A DNA stretch of 62,681 nt from Mycolicibacterium bacteremicum (GCF_002086115.1 NZ_MVHJ01000031.1:1-62681), one strand, 5' to 3'; positions 54,912 through 62,681 are shown, numbered from the stretch's first letter. Notes: generated by a model from the sequence alone, not told the origin. A program made the numbers and translations.

Positions 54912-55346
54912 GTGACTGCAGCAGGCGGATCATCCGACTCGCACACCGAAGCGTTGCTCGAAGCTCTCACCAGGGCCCGCATCACCACCGACAACCACAC
55001 CTTCATCCGGCAGCTGACCGATGCGGTGGGTATCACCGGCTACCGCACCGTGGACCGCCACGCCAAGCCCTACATCATCGCGACCCGCCGCAACGGGTCA
55101 CGCGATCTGTACATCCACTACGGGTACACCGCCGGATTCGGCTCGGAGGCCGAGATCGTCGAGCTGCTCGGTGATGCCGTCGGGCGCGGGCCGAGCAGCT
55201 CGATGAAGGGCACCTGGTACGTCGAGCATCCGTCGAACCGGATCCAGCACGGGAATTCGCGGCGCGGCGACGTGCGGCGTGCCGCCCAGCTGTGCCCGTG
55301 CGGGCTGGAGTTGTCCCTGACCGGCGTCTGCGCCAGCTGCGACTGA
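54912..55346 (+). CDS. Unknown protein with C-terminal zinc ribbon
   Basis: This 144-residue protein begins at GTG 54912 (TAAGGSSDSHTEALL). The central part has alternating strands and helices (RDLYIHYGYTAGFGSEAEIVELLGD). The C-terminus LCPCGLELSLTGVCASCD has a C-x-C and a C-x2-C pair that could bind zinc. I do not recognise the family. It lies between a GNAT gene and a convergent GAP-family gene and has no clear operon partner. Confidence 0.75.
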   Translation: MTAAGGSSDSHTEALLEALTRARITTDNHTFIRQLTDAVGITGYRTVDRHAKPYIIATRRNGSRDLYIHYGYTAGFGSEAEIVELLGDAVGRGPSSSMKGTWYVEHPSNRIQHGNSRRGDVRRAAQLCPCGLELSLTGVCASCD

Positions 55347-55347
55347 C

Positions 55348-56028
55348 TCACAGCACCCGGCGGTGGATCAGCGCGTCCGCGACCAGTGCCACCCCGGCGA
55401 CGACGAACAGGACGCGCACGCCGATCGGCCCGTATCTGGTGAGTGTCCGCACGACCGCGCGCTGCAGCCGGTCCGCCCGCTTGCTCCGACTGGTGGATAG
55501 GGCGAGCACGAGCATGCACGGCACCAACGCGATCGCGCAGTAGGCGAGCACCAGCAACGGCCAGCCCGTCGGCAACGGTTGGCGGGTCGCGATCATCGCC
55601 AGACCGGCCAGGTACGGAACGGCGGTCGGCGCCTGGCCGAGACCCACTGCCAGGCCGACGAATCCGAGCAGCCACGGCCGCTGTTTGAGGGCGGCCAGCG
55701 CCCAACCCGGAGCCGTCGACTGCGCCACCAACGGGAAGAACGCCAGCACGATCAGTCCGATGCCCAGCCCCAGCTCACCCCAGTAGCGGATGCCCGGCGT
55801 GATCTCGAACTCGGTGACGTCGGTCAGCAGGTCCAGGCCGAGCACGAAGCACATCCCGAACGTCGTCGTGACCGCGAAGACCCCTGCGATGAAACTCAGA
55901 CCACCGGGCAGCGCAGACTGGCGGTTCAGCCGACTCCCGTAGACCACCGCGGAGACCACCCCGATGTTCAGGACGCTGAGAGAGTCCAGGAACGCCAGCC
56001 CGAGCAATGCCAGCAACAGACCCGTCAC
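55348..56028 (-). CDS. GAP/Sap family membrane protein
   Basis: This 226-residue membrane protein has about six helices and resembles the mycobacterial GAP family (sulfolipid-addressing protein / glycopeptidolipid transport helper type). The first helix reads GLLLALLGLAFLDSLSVLNIG, and GLGQAPTAVPYLAGLAMI is a later family-like loop. Such proteins help lipids cross the membrane. Start GTG 56028 gives VTGLLLALL; the longer frame to 56292 has no support. It ends one base from the convergent zinc-ribbon gene. Confidence 0.8.
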   Translation of the reverse strand: MTGLLLALLGLAFLDSLSVLNIGVVSAVVYGSRLNRQSALPGGLSFIAGVFAVTTTFGMCFVLGLDLLTDVTEFEITPGIRYWGELGLGIGLIVLAFFPLVAQSTAPGWALAALKQRPWLLGFVGLAVGLGQAPTAVPYLAGLAMIATRQPLPTGWPLLVLAYCAIALVPCMLVLALSTSRSKRADRLQRAVVRTLTRYGPIGVRVLFVVAGVALVADALIHRRVL

Positions 56029-56120
56029 CGTATCGACCCTACGGGCCGGATCCCCGGCGACGAATTGGTGCCGGGACGGCCCGGCGCACCGTGGGAGGAT
56101 GAATTCGGCGGAGGGGGTCG

Positions 56121-57947
56121 ATGTTGTCGGTGACGGTGTCCACGGTGGAGGCGTCCCGACCCGACCGGTTGCTGACGGCGGCGGCCGACCTCGGTGGCAG
56201 GATCGCGGCGCTGGATTCGGCGATGACGACCCAGCGCCAGGCCCTGGCGACGATGCGTTCGTGGTGGCAGGGGCAGGCTGCCCGGGCCGCAATCCTCAAG
56301 GCCGAGCAGAACCTCGACCGCCAGGAGGAACTGCGCGCGCGGCTCTCGGCGCTGCAGCAGGTGCTGCGTTCCGGCGGTACCCAGCTGTCGTTCACCCGGA
56401 CCGGCTTGCTCTCCGTCGTCGAGATGTTGCGTGCCGTCGGCTGGCAGGTGGCCGACGACGGGACCGCCACCCCTCCCCCGGCGCCGCCGATCCTGCGGCT
56501 GCTGGCACCGGCCTGGACGGCCCTGCTGCAGAAGCTGCTCGCCGTCTTCGCCGACATCGACGCACAGACCGCGGCGGGGGTCACCGCCGCGCTGGGTGGC
56601 CCGGTCCCGCAGACACCGGCCGGCACGCTGGGCGATCCCCGACAACTGCCGCCGCCGGGCACTGCACCCGAGGACGTCAAGACGTGGTGGGATTCGCTCA
56701 GTGATGCCGAACGCTCCGAGCTGATCGCCGCACACCCACCGGAGTTGGGCAACCTCAACGGAATCCCGGCCGAGGCGCGGGACGCGGTCAATCAGGCCGT
56801 GCTGGGTGACGACCTGGCCCGCGTCCGGGATGCGGCCACCGCGCACGGGGTGTCCACCGATGCGGTGCTGGCCGACCCGGGCCGATACGGGCTCAGTTCA
56901 GCGGATGCCACCCGCTACACCAACGCCGTCAAGACCCAGCAGGGCCTGGAGACCATGGCGGACAAGGGTATCCAGGACCGTCCGGTGATGCTGTGGGCCT
57001 ATGACCCGTTGGCGTTCAACGGCCAGGGCAAGGCTGCGGTGGCGATCGGCAACCCGGACAAGGCCCAGAACACCGCCGTCGTCGTGCCGGGCACCGGCAG
57101 CAGTGTCCGCGACGGCTGGCTGGCAGGCGACAACGCCACCAACCTGTACGACCAGATGCGCAAGGGTGCTCCCGGCGAGTCGACATCGGTGATCGCCTGG
57201 ATGGGGTACGACGCACCCGACAGCCCGACCGACCCCCGCATCGCCACCCCGTGGCTCGCGCGGTCCGGTGGCGAGCTGCTGGCCGCCGATGTCAACGGGC
57301 TCAGTGCAACTCATGCCGGCGGGCCGTCCAATGTCACCGTGATCGGACACTCCTACGGGTCCACCACGGTGGCCGACGCCTTTGCCGGCAGTGGTATGCG
57401 CGCCGACAATGCGGTGCTGATCGGCAGTCCGGGAACGGATCTGGCCACCAGTGCCGCCGACTTCCATCTCCCCGAGGGTGGCCAGGTCTACGTCGGTGCC
57501 GCATCCAGCGACCCGGTCAGCTGGCTGGGTCAGGCCGGGCCACTACCCGACATCATCAACCGTGAGCTGAACTACCCGCTGGGCCTGGAGGCCGGTCTGG
57601 GTACCGATCCGGCCGGTGCCGGCTTCGGCTCGACGCGCTTCGATGCCGAGGTGCCGGGCCGCAGTGGGCTCCCGAGTTTCGACGACCACTCGCGCTACTA
57701 CGTCGTGGGCAGCGAGTCCCTGCGGGCCATGACCGATATCGCCAACGGCGACGGGTCGACGCTGGCCGACAACGGGCTGACCGCCGAGGGTCGCCGGCAG
57801 CCGCACATCGGCGTGCCCGATGTGGTCGATCTGCCCGGACTGCCCCCGATCGACCTGCCGGACTGGGACACTCCGATCCCCGGCACACCCGAACTCAATG
57901 ACCCGGAAGGCGACCGTGGCACCGTCACCCAGGACCACCAGTACTGA
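56121..57947 (+). CDS. DUF1023 alpha/beta hydrolase with WxG helical N-terminus
   Basis: This 608-residue protein has a helical N-terminal part (about 1-105) with the WQG turn (Trp49-Gly51) as in WXG100-type secretion proteins. A linker (about 110-290) follows, then an alpha/beta hydrolase of the DUF1023 group with nucleophile elbow VIGHSYGST (Ser411), VVVPGTGSSV and a late His in FDDHSRYY. No signal peptide is present. The fold suggests a lipase or esterase; export through type VII secretion is inferred from the N-terminus. ATG 56121 has GGAGGGGG upstream. It overlaps the next (lipoprotein) gene by 32 bases. Confidence 0.9.
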   Translation: MLSVTVSTVEASRPDRLLTAAADLGGRIAALDSAMTTQRQALATMRSWWQGQAARAAILKAEQNLDRQEELRARLSALQQVLRSGGTQLSFTRTGLLSVVEMLRAVGWQVADDGTATPPPAPPILRLLAPAWTALLQKLLAVFADIDAQTAAGVTAALGGPVPQTPAGTLGDPRQLPPPGTAPEDVKTWWDSLSDAERSELIAAHPPELGNLNGIPAEARDAVNQAVLGDDLARVRDAATAHGVSTDAVLADPGRYGLSSADATRYTNAVKTQQGLETMADKGIQDRPVMLWAYDPLAFNGQGKAAVAIGNPDKAQNTAVVVPGTGSSVRDGWLAGDNATNLYDQMRKGAPGESTSVIAWMGYDAPDSPTDPRIATPWLARSGGELLAADVNGLSATHAGGPSNVTVIGHSYGSTTVADAFAGSGMRADNAVLIGSPGTDLATSAADFHLPEGGQVYVGAASSDPVSWLGQAGPLPDIINRELNYPLGLEAGLGTDPAGAGFGSTRFDAEVPGRSGLPSFDDHSRYYVVGSESLRAMTDIANGDGSTLADNGLTAEGRRQPHIGVPDVVDLPGLPPIDLPDWDTPIPGTPELNDPEGDRGTVTQDHQY

Positions 57948-58464
57948 CCGCGCCCGACGCCGCGGGGCGCTGACCGCCACCGCCGTCGTCGGTGCACTAC
58001 TGCTAGGAGGATGCGCGATGGGATCCGACGCCGATCTGGACGGCCCGGCCATGAGCGACGAGCAGACCCGCGCCCAGGTGATCGACCCGGCCAAGCGGCT
58101 GGTGCAATCGGTTGGACTGCGCCTGAGCGGTGCGCGCTACTACTTCGACGCGTGCACCGATCAGGGGGTGGCCCCGTTCCGCGGGAACGTCGGCATCGGG
58201 TTCACCTTCCCGGCCGGGACGGACAAGCAGGCCTACCTCGACGGGATCGTCACCGCACTGAAGGCCGACGGCTTCGCCGATGGTCCGCCGCCCGGGCAGC
58301 AGCCGCACGGCCGGGCGCTGCACAAGGGCGAGGTGATGGCGATCGTCTCCGCGCATCCCGACATCGCCGACCGCGGGGTGGTCGACATCTACGGCGAGTG
58401 CCGCAACGCCGGCGAGCACAGTGAGGGCGACCGTGAGGACATCGTCACCGAACTGACGAGTTGA
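57916..58464 (+). CDS. Lipoprotein cotranscribed with the DUF1023 hydrolase
   Basis: This 182-residue protein has a lipoprotein signal with lipobox LLGGC (TAVVGALLLGGC, modified Cys about residue 36). The mature part is about 147 residues, including RYYFDACTDQGVAPF and a C-terminal VDIYGECRNAG. The two cysteines may form a disulfide. GTG 57916 with GGAAGG upstream is chosen over ATG 57898, which has no ribosome-binding site. It would sit on the outer face of the cytoplasmic membrane. Coupling to the hydrolase suggests a partner or immunity role. Family unknown to me. Confidence 0.8.
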   Translation: MAPSPRTTSTDRARRRGALTATAVVGALLLGGCAMGSDADLDGPAMSDEQTRAQVIDPAKRLVQSVGLRLSGARYYFDACTDQGVAPFRGNVGIGFTFPAGTDKQAYLDGIVTALKADGFADGPPPGQQPHGRALHKGEVMAIVSAHPDIADRGVVDIYGECRNAGEHSEGDREDIVTELTS

Positions 58465-58741
58465 GCGCCGCCGCGGCCGTCTCATCCTGGGTCGCGTACC
58501 GGTCGGCCGCCGCGGCGAGGTTCTTCCCGTAGCTGCCGGCCGCCTCGGCCAGCGCGGTGGTCGCATCGGCGATCGCGGACTGGGCGGCGCGGCAGGCGTC
58601 CGCGGTCTGCAACTCCCCCACGCCGGCGGCATCGGCGAGCGGGGTGTCGGCGCCCAGCCCGGCCAGCTGTCCCTGCGCCTGGGTGAAGGCGGTGCCGGCG
58701 GTCGTCAACGCCGCCGGGTCGACCGTCAGCTTCTCGCCCAT
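58445..58741 (-). CDS. EspC-like (DUF2580) type VII secretion protein
   Basis: This 98-residue helical protein starts MGEKLTVDPAALTTAGTAF, like EspC (Rv3615c) and other DUF2580 proteins. It has the export signal YATQD (Tyr82-Asp86) followed by a short tail. These proteins are secreted through ESX systems. There is no WxG turn. ATG at 58741. It is convergent with the lipoprotein gene and overlaps its end by 20 bases. It is probably a partner of the nearby WxG-type hydrolase (inferred). No EspA-like protein is encoded beside it. Confidence 0.85.
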   Translation of the reverse strand: MGEKLTVDPAALTTAGTAFTQAQGQLAGLGADTPLADAAGVGELQTADACRAAQSAIADATTALAEAAGSYGKNLAAAADRYATQDETAAAALNSSVR

Positions 58742-58824
58742 GCCGAATGCCCTCCCTCCGTTCCGGTTCGGGTTCAAGCCTAAGCGGGCTGCGCCGAGGG
58801 ATCGTGCACCAATTCCGGGCGTCT

Positions 58825-58881
58825 CGAGAGCGACGTTGTGGTCGTCTTTACGCGGCACAGACCACCGAAACGTCACTCTCG
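58825..58881. repeat. Inverted repeat element, copy 1
   Basis: CGAGAGCGACGTTGTGGTCGTCT (in parts: 58825-58847) pairs with 58859-58881 over an 11-base loop, 19 of 23 positions matching. The arms carry the core GAGAGYGACGTT. A related pair lies at 59072-59129 on the other side of the tRNA gene. Confidence 0.7.
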
Positions 58882-58936
58882 CCGAGCCGGAAAGTACACA
58901 GGGCCCCGGATGATCCGAGGCCCTGTGAGCACTGTG

Positions 58937-59019
58937 TGGGCGAAGGGGGACTTGAACCCCCACGTCCCGAAGGACACTGGCACCTGAAGCCAGCGCGTCT
59001 GCCATTCCGCCACTCGCCC
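58937..59019 (-). tRNA. leuT: tRNA-Leu (anticodon CAG)
   Basis: This 83-base tRNA reads GGGCGAGTGGCGGAATGGCA at its 5' end. The anticodon arm has CAG in the loop, a long variable arm (TGTCCTTCGGGACG) as in leucine tRNAs, the T-arm GGGGGTTCAAGTCCCCC and an acceptor stem GGGCGAG/TTCGCCC with discriminator A. CCA is not encoded. A leucine tRNA beside fhaA is also the arrangement in M. tuberculosis (leuT). Confidence 0.95.
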
Positions 59020-59071
59020 GAGCGACCGCGCAACATTATCACCACGGGCCCACCGGACCCAAAACCGGACG

Positions 59072-59129
59072 TGAGAGTGACGTTTTGGCGGTCTTGCGGG
59101 CCTGCAGAGCGCAGAAACGTCACCCTCGT
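59072..59129. repeat. Inverted repeat element, copy 2
   Basis: TGAGAGTGACGTTTTGGCGG (59072-59091) faces a reversed copy ending in AAACGTCACCCTCG (59115-59128). The core GAGRGTGACGTTT is shared with the pair at 58825-58881, so four copies of one motif flank the tRNA-Leu gene. Confidence 0.65.
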
Positions 59130-59289
59130 GGCGCCGGCTGCGATCCGCTCGAGCTATCTGACCTGCCCCTATTCGATTCTCAGAGATCTGTTGGTCACGT
59201 ATTGCGTGGATGGGCCGATAACATGCCTGTGAGCAGTGTGGCCAGAGCGACACGCAGCGCAGGCATTCGACAACGGACAGGGCGGTGAT

Positions 59290-60717
59290 ATGGGTCTGGC
59301 AGACCGTATCGAGCGACGCCTCGAGTCGACCGTCGGTGATGCCTTCGCCCGGGTGTTCGGCGGGTCCATCGTCCCGCAGGAGGTCGAGGCGCTGCTGCGC
59401 CGCGAGGCCGAGATCCACGCCCGTGATGTGGGTGGTGGCCGCGTGTTGGCTCCCAATGAATACGTCATTACCCTCAGTGAGACTGACTACCAGAAGGTGA
59501 GCGCCGACCCGGTCCGCACATCGACGACGTTTGCCCGTCACCTGGCAGGTTTCATTCACGACCAGGGGTGGCAAACTTATGGCGATGTTGTCGTCAGGTT
59601 TGCGCCATCGCCGAGCCTGCACACCGGCCAGTTCCGCACCCGTGGAGCGGTCAACCCCGACTCGACCACCGGCGACCCCGCCCCAGCAGAACGCAACCGC
59701 GCGGCAGGCGCAGAACCAGGAGTACCAGCGATGACCGACAATCCGAGCTACCGCGGCCAGGGACAGGGTCGGCCCGGCGACGACCAGTACGACGACCGGT
59801 ACCGCCAGCAGGACGACCAGCGTGGCGGTTACCCGCAGGACCAGGGCGGCTACCCCGACCAGGGATATCAGCAGCGCCAGGGCGGCTACCCGGATCAGGG
59901 TGGTTACGACCAGGGCTACCCGCCGCCGTCCTACGATCAGCGGCCACCGGCCGGATACGGACAGCAGCCCCCCGCCCAGGGTGGCTACTCCGACCAGGGT
60001 TACCGCCCGCAGCAGCCGCCCGCCGGATACGGCCAGCCCGCCGGCGCCCCGCCGGCCGCGCCGCCCCCGGGATACGGCGACTACGACTACGGCCGCCCGC
60101 GCCAGGATGAGGGCTACGGCGCCCCGGGTCGCCCGCCGGCTCCCCCGGCACCGAACTACCCCGACCAGGGCGGCTACCCCGATCAGGGTGGCTACGGCGG
60201 CCAGCAGTACGGCCGTGCCGATTACGCCGCTCCGCCGGCCGCGCCGGCCGGGCCCGACTACGGCCGCTACGGCGAACCGCCGGCCCAGGGCGGCTATGGC
60301 GACGGCGGCTACGGTCAGCAGGACTACGGCCAACAGGACTACGGGCAGCCGGACTACGGCCAGCCGGACTATGGCCAGCAGGATTACGGCCAGCAGCAGC
60401 CCGCCGGATACGCCGGTGGCTACGGTGCCGCCGCGCAGGTGACCCTGCAGCTCGACGACGGCAGCGGCCGCACCTACCAGCTGCGGGAGGGCGCCAACGT
60501 CATCGGCCGCGGCCAGGATGCGCAGTTCCGGCTGCCCGACACCGGCGTCTCGCGCCGGCACCTGGAGATCCGCTGGGACGGACAGGTTGCCCTGCTGTCG
60601 GACCTGAACTCCACCAATGGCACCACGGTGAACAACGCCCCGGTGCAGGAGTGGCAGCTCGCCGACGGTGACGTGATCCGGCTGGGCCACTCCGAGATCA
60701 TCGTCCGGGTCCACTGA
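59290..60717 (+). CDS. fhaA: FhaA, FHA-domain protein of cell-wall signalling
   Basis: This 475-residue protein has an N-terminal DUF3662 domain (about 1-115, MGLADRIERRLES), a long Gly/Tyr/Gln/Pro/Asp-rich disordered stretch (about 155-385, with repeats like GGYPDQGG and QDYGQ) and a C-terminal FHA domain (about 400-475) with IGRGQDAQF, SRRHLEI and NSTNGT. FHA domains bind phosphothreonine; FhaA is a PknB substrate and binds the pseudokinase domain of MviN (MurJ) to restrain peptidoglycan synthesis at poles. ATG at 59290 follows GGGCGG. It heads the fhaA-fhaB-pstP operon. Confidence 0.95.
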   Translation: MGLADRIERRLESTVGDAFARVFGGSIVPQEVEALLRREAEIHARDVGGGRVLAPNEYVITLSETDYQKVSADPVRTSTTFARHLAGFIHDQGWQTYGDVVVRFAPSPSLHTGQFRTRGAVNPDSTTGDPAPAERNRAAGAEPGVPAMTDNPSYRGQGQGRPGDDQYDDRYRQQDDQRGGYPQDQGGYPDQGYQQRQGGYPDQGGYDQGYPPPSYDQRPPAGYGQQPPAQGGYSDQGYRPQQPPAGYGQPAGAPPAAPPPGYGDYDYGRPRQDEGYGAPGRPPAPPAPNYPDQGGYPDQGGYGGQQYGRADYAAPPAAPAGPDYGRYGEPPAQGGYGDGGYGQQDYGQQDYGQPDYGQPDYGQQDYGQQQPAGYAGGYGAAAQVTLQLDDGSGRTYQLREGANVIGRGQDAQFRLPDTGVSRRHLEIRWDGQVALLSDLNSTNGTTVNNAPVQEWQLADGDVIRLGHSEIIVRVH

Positions 60718-60847
60718 TCGTCGGGGATTCCGGGGCCCAGGTGCCTCGGAGTAACAGTCCGGCGTCGGGCGGCACGCTTCATCCGCGTATCACCACCGGT
60801 CCCAGTATCGTGTCCGCGACAGCGCCGCGCGATGGAGAGGACGTCAG

Positions 60848-61315
60848 ATGCAGGGCCTAGTACTGCAGCTGACCCGTGTCGGATTCCTCTTGCTGCTGTG
60901 GCTGTTCATCTGGTCGGTGCTGCGCATTCTGCGCACCGACATCTATGCGCCCACCGGCGCGGTGATGGTGCGCCGCGGTCTGGCACTGCGCGGGTCGCTG
61001 CTGCCCCGGGGCGACCGGCGCCACATCGCCCGGCACATGGTGGTCACCGAGGGGGCGCTCGCCGGTACCCGGATCACCCTGGGCAGCCAGCCGGTGCTGA
61101 TCGGCCGCGCCGACGACTCCACGCTGGTCCTCACCGATGATTACGCATCGACACGGCACGCCAGGCTGTCTCCGCGGGGCTCGGAATGGTATGTCGAGGA
61201 CCTAGGATCGACCAACGGTACATACCTTGACAGGGCGAAGGTGACTACGGCGGTAAGGGTTCCGATGGGGACGCCGGTACGGATCGGCAAAACGGTGATC
61301 GAGCTGCGCCCGTGA
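60848..61315 (+). CDS. fhaB: FhaB, membrane-anchored FHA protein
   Basis: This 155-residue protein has an N-terminal membrane helix (VGFLLLLWLFIWSVLRIL) and a C-terminal FHA domain (about 60-155) with IGRADDSTL, STRHARL and GSTNGTYLD. FhaB (FipA) is phosphorylated by PknA/B and links with FtsZ and FtsQ in division under stress. It lies 130 bases after fhaA and overlaps the pstP start by four bases (GTGA). Confidence 0.95.
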   Translation: MQGLVLQLTRVGFLLLLWLFIWSVLRILRTDIYAPTGAVMVRRGLALRGSLLPRGDRRHIARHMVVTEGALAGTRITLGSQPVLIGRADDSTLVLTDDYASTRHARLSPRGSEWYVEDLGSTNGTYLDRAKVTTAVRVPMGTPVRIGKTVIELRP

Positions 61316-62681
61316 CACTCGTATTGCGTTATGCAGCGCGTAGTGACCGCGGGTTGGTGCGCGCCAACAACGAGGACTCGGTGTACGCCGGGGCCCGGTT
61401 GCTGGCGTTGGCCGACGGGATGGGTGGCCACGCCGCCGGTGAGGTCGCCTCCCAACTGGTGATCGCCGCGCTGGCCCACCTCGATGACGACGAGCCCGGC
61501 GGCGACCTGCTGAACAAGCTGAATGTGGCCGTGCACGAAGGCAACTCGGCCATCGCCGCACATGTCGAGGCCGATCCCGAGCTCGAGGGCATGGGCACCA
61601 CGCTGACCGCGATCCTGTTCGCCGGCGGCCGGTTGGGGCTGGTGCACATCGGCGACTCCCGCGGCTACCTGATGCGCGACGGCGAGCTGACCCAGATCAC
61701 CAAGGACGACACCTTCGTCCAGACGCTGGTCGACGAGGGCCGGATCACCGCCGAGGAGGCGCACAGCCACCCGCAGCGTTCGCTGATCATGAAGGCACTC
61801 ACCGGCCACGAGGTCGAGCCGACGCTCATCATGCGCGAGGCCCGGGTCGGCGACCGCTATCTGCTCTGCTCGGACGGCCTGTCCGACCCGGTCAGCCAGG
61901 AGACCATCGCCGAGGCGCTGCAGATCCCCGACGTCACCGATGCCGCGGACCGCCTCATCGAACTCGCATTGCGCGGTGGCGGTCCCGACAACGTGACCGT
62001 GGTGGTCGCCGACGTCGTCGACTACGACTACGGGCAGACGCAGCCGATCCTGGCCGGCGCGGTCTCCGGTGAGGACAACGACACCGCGCCTCCGAACACC
62101 GCCGCCGGCCGGGCCTCGGCGTTCAACCCGAAGCGCAATCAGCCGAAAAGGGTTGTCACCCAACCCGAGGAGCAACGCCCGCCCCGCTCCAAGCGCCGGA
62201 TGTGGATCGCCGCCGTGGTGGTCCTGCTGGTAGTGGTGGCGGGGCTGGCCATCGCCCGCGAGATCATTCGCAACAACTATTACGTCAGCGAACAGGACGG
62301 CACCGTCGCCATCATGCGCGGTGTGCAGGGCTCCTTTCTGGGCCTGTCCCTGCAGGAGCCGTTCCTGGTCGGGTGCCTCAACACCCGAAATGAACTGTCC
62401 CTGATCAGCTTCGGTCAGTCCAAGGATGCCCTGGACTGCGAACTGCTCGGCGTCGACGACATCCGCGAGTCCGAGCGCGCCCAGGTCACCGCCGGTCTGC
62501 CGTCGGGCACCCTGGATGACGCGATCCGCCAGATCAACGAACTGTCGCGCACCTCGTTGCTGCCCATCTGCACGGTGCCGACCAAAACGGCGAGCCCCAC
62601 AACCAGGCCGAGCCCGGCGCCCACCTCCCGTCCCCCGGCCGCGACCGCCGCCGCACCCACATCCGGTGCCCCGCGCCCGAG
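61312..62681 (+). CDS. pstP: PstP, PP2C-type serine/threonine phosphatase (3' end cut by window)
   Basis: The first 456 codons of PstP are in the window. The PP2C domain (about 1-235) has RSDRGLVRANNEDS, ADGMGGHAAGE, GTTLTAIL, GDSRGYL and GGGPDNVTVVVADV. A basic juxtamembrane part leads to the membrane helix WIAAVVVLLVVVAGLAIA (about 300-317), followed by an outer domain rich in Pro/Ser/Thr at its end. It dephosphorylates PknA, PknB and their targets. The GTG start at 61312 overlaps the fhaB stop. Homologues are followed by rodA, pbpA, pknA and pknB, outside this window. Confidence 0.95.
   Translation, partial: MTLVLRYAARSDRGLVRANNEDSVYAGARLLALADGMGGHAAGEVASQLVIAALAHLDDDEPGGDLLNKLNVAVHEGNSAIAAHVEADPELEGMGTTLTAILFAGGRLGLVHIGDSRGYLMRDGELTQITKDDTFVQTLVDEGRITAEEAHSHPQRSLIMKALTGHEVEPTLIMREARVGDRYLLCSDGLSDPVSQETIAEALQIPDVTDAADRLIELALRGGGPDNVTVVVADVVDYDYGQTQPILAGAVSGEDNDTAPPNTAAGRASAFNPKRNQPKRVVTQPEEQRPPRSKRRMWIAAVVVLLVVVAGLAIAREIIRNNYYVSEQDGTVAIMRGVQGSFLGLSLQEPFLVGCLNTRNELSLISFGQSKDALDCELLGVDDIRESERAQVTAGLPSGTLDDAIRQINELSRTSLLPICTVPTKTASPTTRPSPAPTSRPPAATAAAPTSGAPRP

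Noticed and set aside
58937..59019. tRNA-Leu considered as an integration site of a mobile element
   Set aside because: No integrase, no direct repeat of the tRNA 3' end and no foreign gene block is visible nearby.
59820..60420. Repetitive GGCTAC/GACCAG blocks considered as a DNA repeat array
   Set aside because: They are in frame and encode the FhaA linker repeats; unit length is irregular.
58873..60714. 613-codon open frame on the minus strand
   Set aside because: It is antisense to fhaA and crosses the tRNA gene; its Val/Ala-rich sequence mirrors the repetitive FhaA linker.

Overview
This high-GC window is almost certainly chromosomal DNA of a fast-growing environmental mycobacterium (Mycolicibacterium type). 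It carries a complete ESX-1 core (eccA1 to eccE1, mycP1, esxAB, PE35/PPE68), whiB6, furA-katG and the fhaA-fhaB-pstP cell-division signalling genes. It also has a complete fructose phosphotransferase operon directly beside ESX-1, an arrangement I recall from M. smegmatis-like saprophytes and not from the tubercle bacilli. Start codons are often GTG, and 1-4 base stop/start overlaps are common.

Layout. 1-374: no convincing gene. 375-2527: LysR regulator and MFS exporter. 2581-10809: a block resembling M. tuberculosis Rv0144-Rv0154c, with a FadE2-like acyl-CoA dehydrogenase and PtpB phosphatase on the plus strand, and DUF456, HAD, quinone oxidoreductase, SDR, aldehyde dehydrogenase, methyltransferase and TetR genes on the minus strand. 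10892-12159: pirin and a tiny membrane protein. 12224-18064: ptsI facing fruR-fruK-fruA-ptsH. 18237-37165: ESX-1, as two convergent operons (mycP1-eccE1-espB-espL meeting espG1-espH-eccA1-eccB1-eccCa1-eccCb1-PE35-PPE68-esxB-esxA-espI-eccD1). 37388-39969: a divergent EspI-like ATPase, a two-HTH regulator and whiB6. 40025-50222: accessory metabolism and stress genes, including katG-furA, three TetR/Fur-type regulators with visible operators, a secreted lipase and a second pirin. 50292-52706: a surface protein with five Ig-like repeats. 53226-56028: diguanylate cyclase, acetyltransferase, zinc-ribbon protein and a GAP-family membrane protein. 56121-58741: a small cassette of an alpha/beta hydrolase with a WxG helical N-terminus, a lipoprotein and an EspC-like YxxxD protein. 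58937-59019: tRNA-Leu(CAG). 59290 to the end: fhaA, fhaB and the start of pstP.

How it fits together. The ESX-1 core has every structural part: EccB/C/D/E membrane complex, EccA and EspG chaperone system, MycP protease, and EsxA/B, PE35/PPE68 and EspB substrates. The accessory set is reduced: no espE, espF, espJ or espK is present. In the place where espE/espF stand in M. tuberculosis there is an EspI-like MinD ATPase and a two-HTH regulator. The 56-59 kb cassette (lipase-like protein plus lipoprotein plus EspC-like partner) is the best candidate for a little-described system. Its parts suggest a type VII-exported hydrolase with a dedicated partner and possibly a surface immunity or accessory lipoprotein; this is inference. 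Several convergent gene pairs share strong hairpins without a T-tract, and three regulators have clear palindromic or repeated operators.
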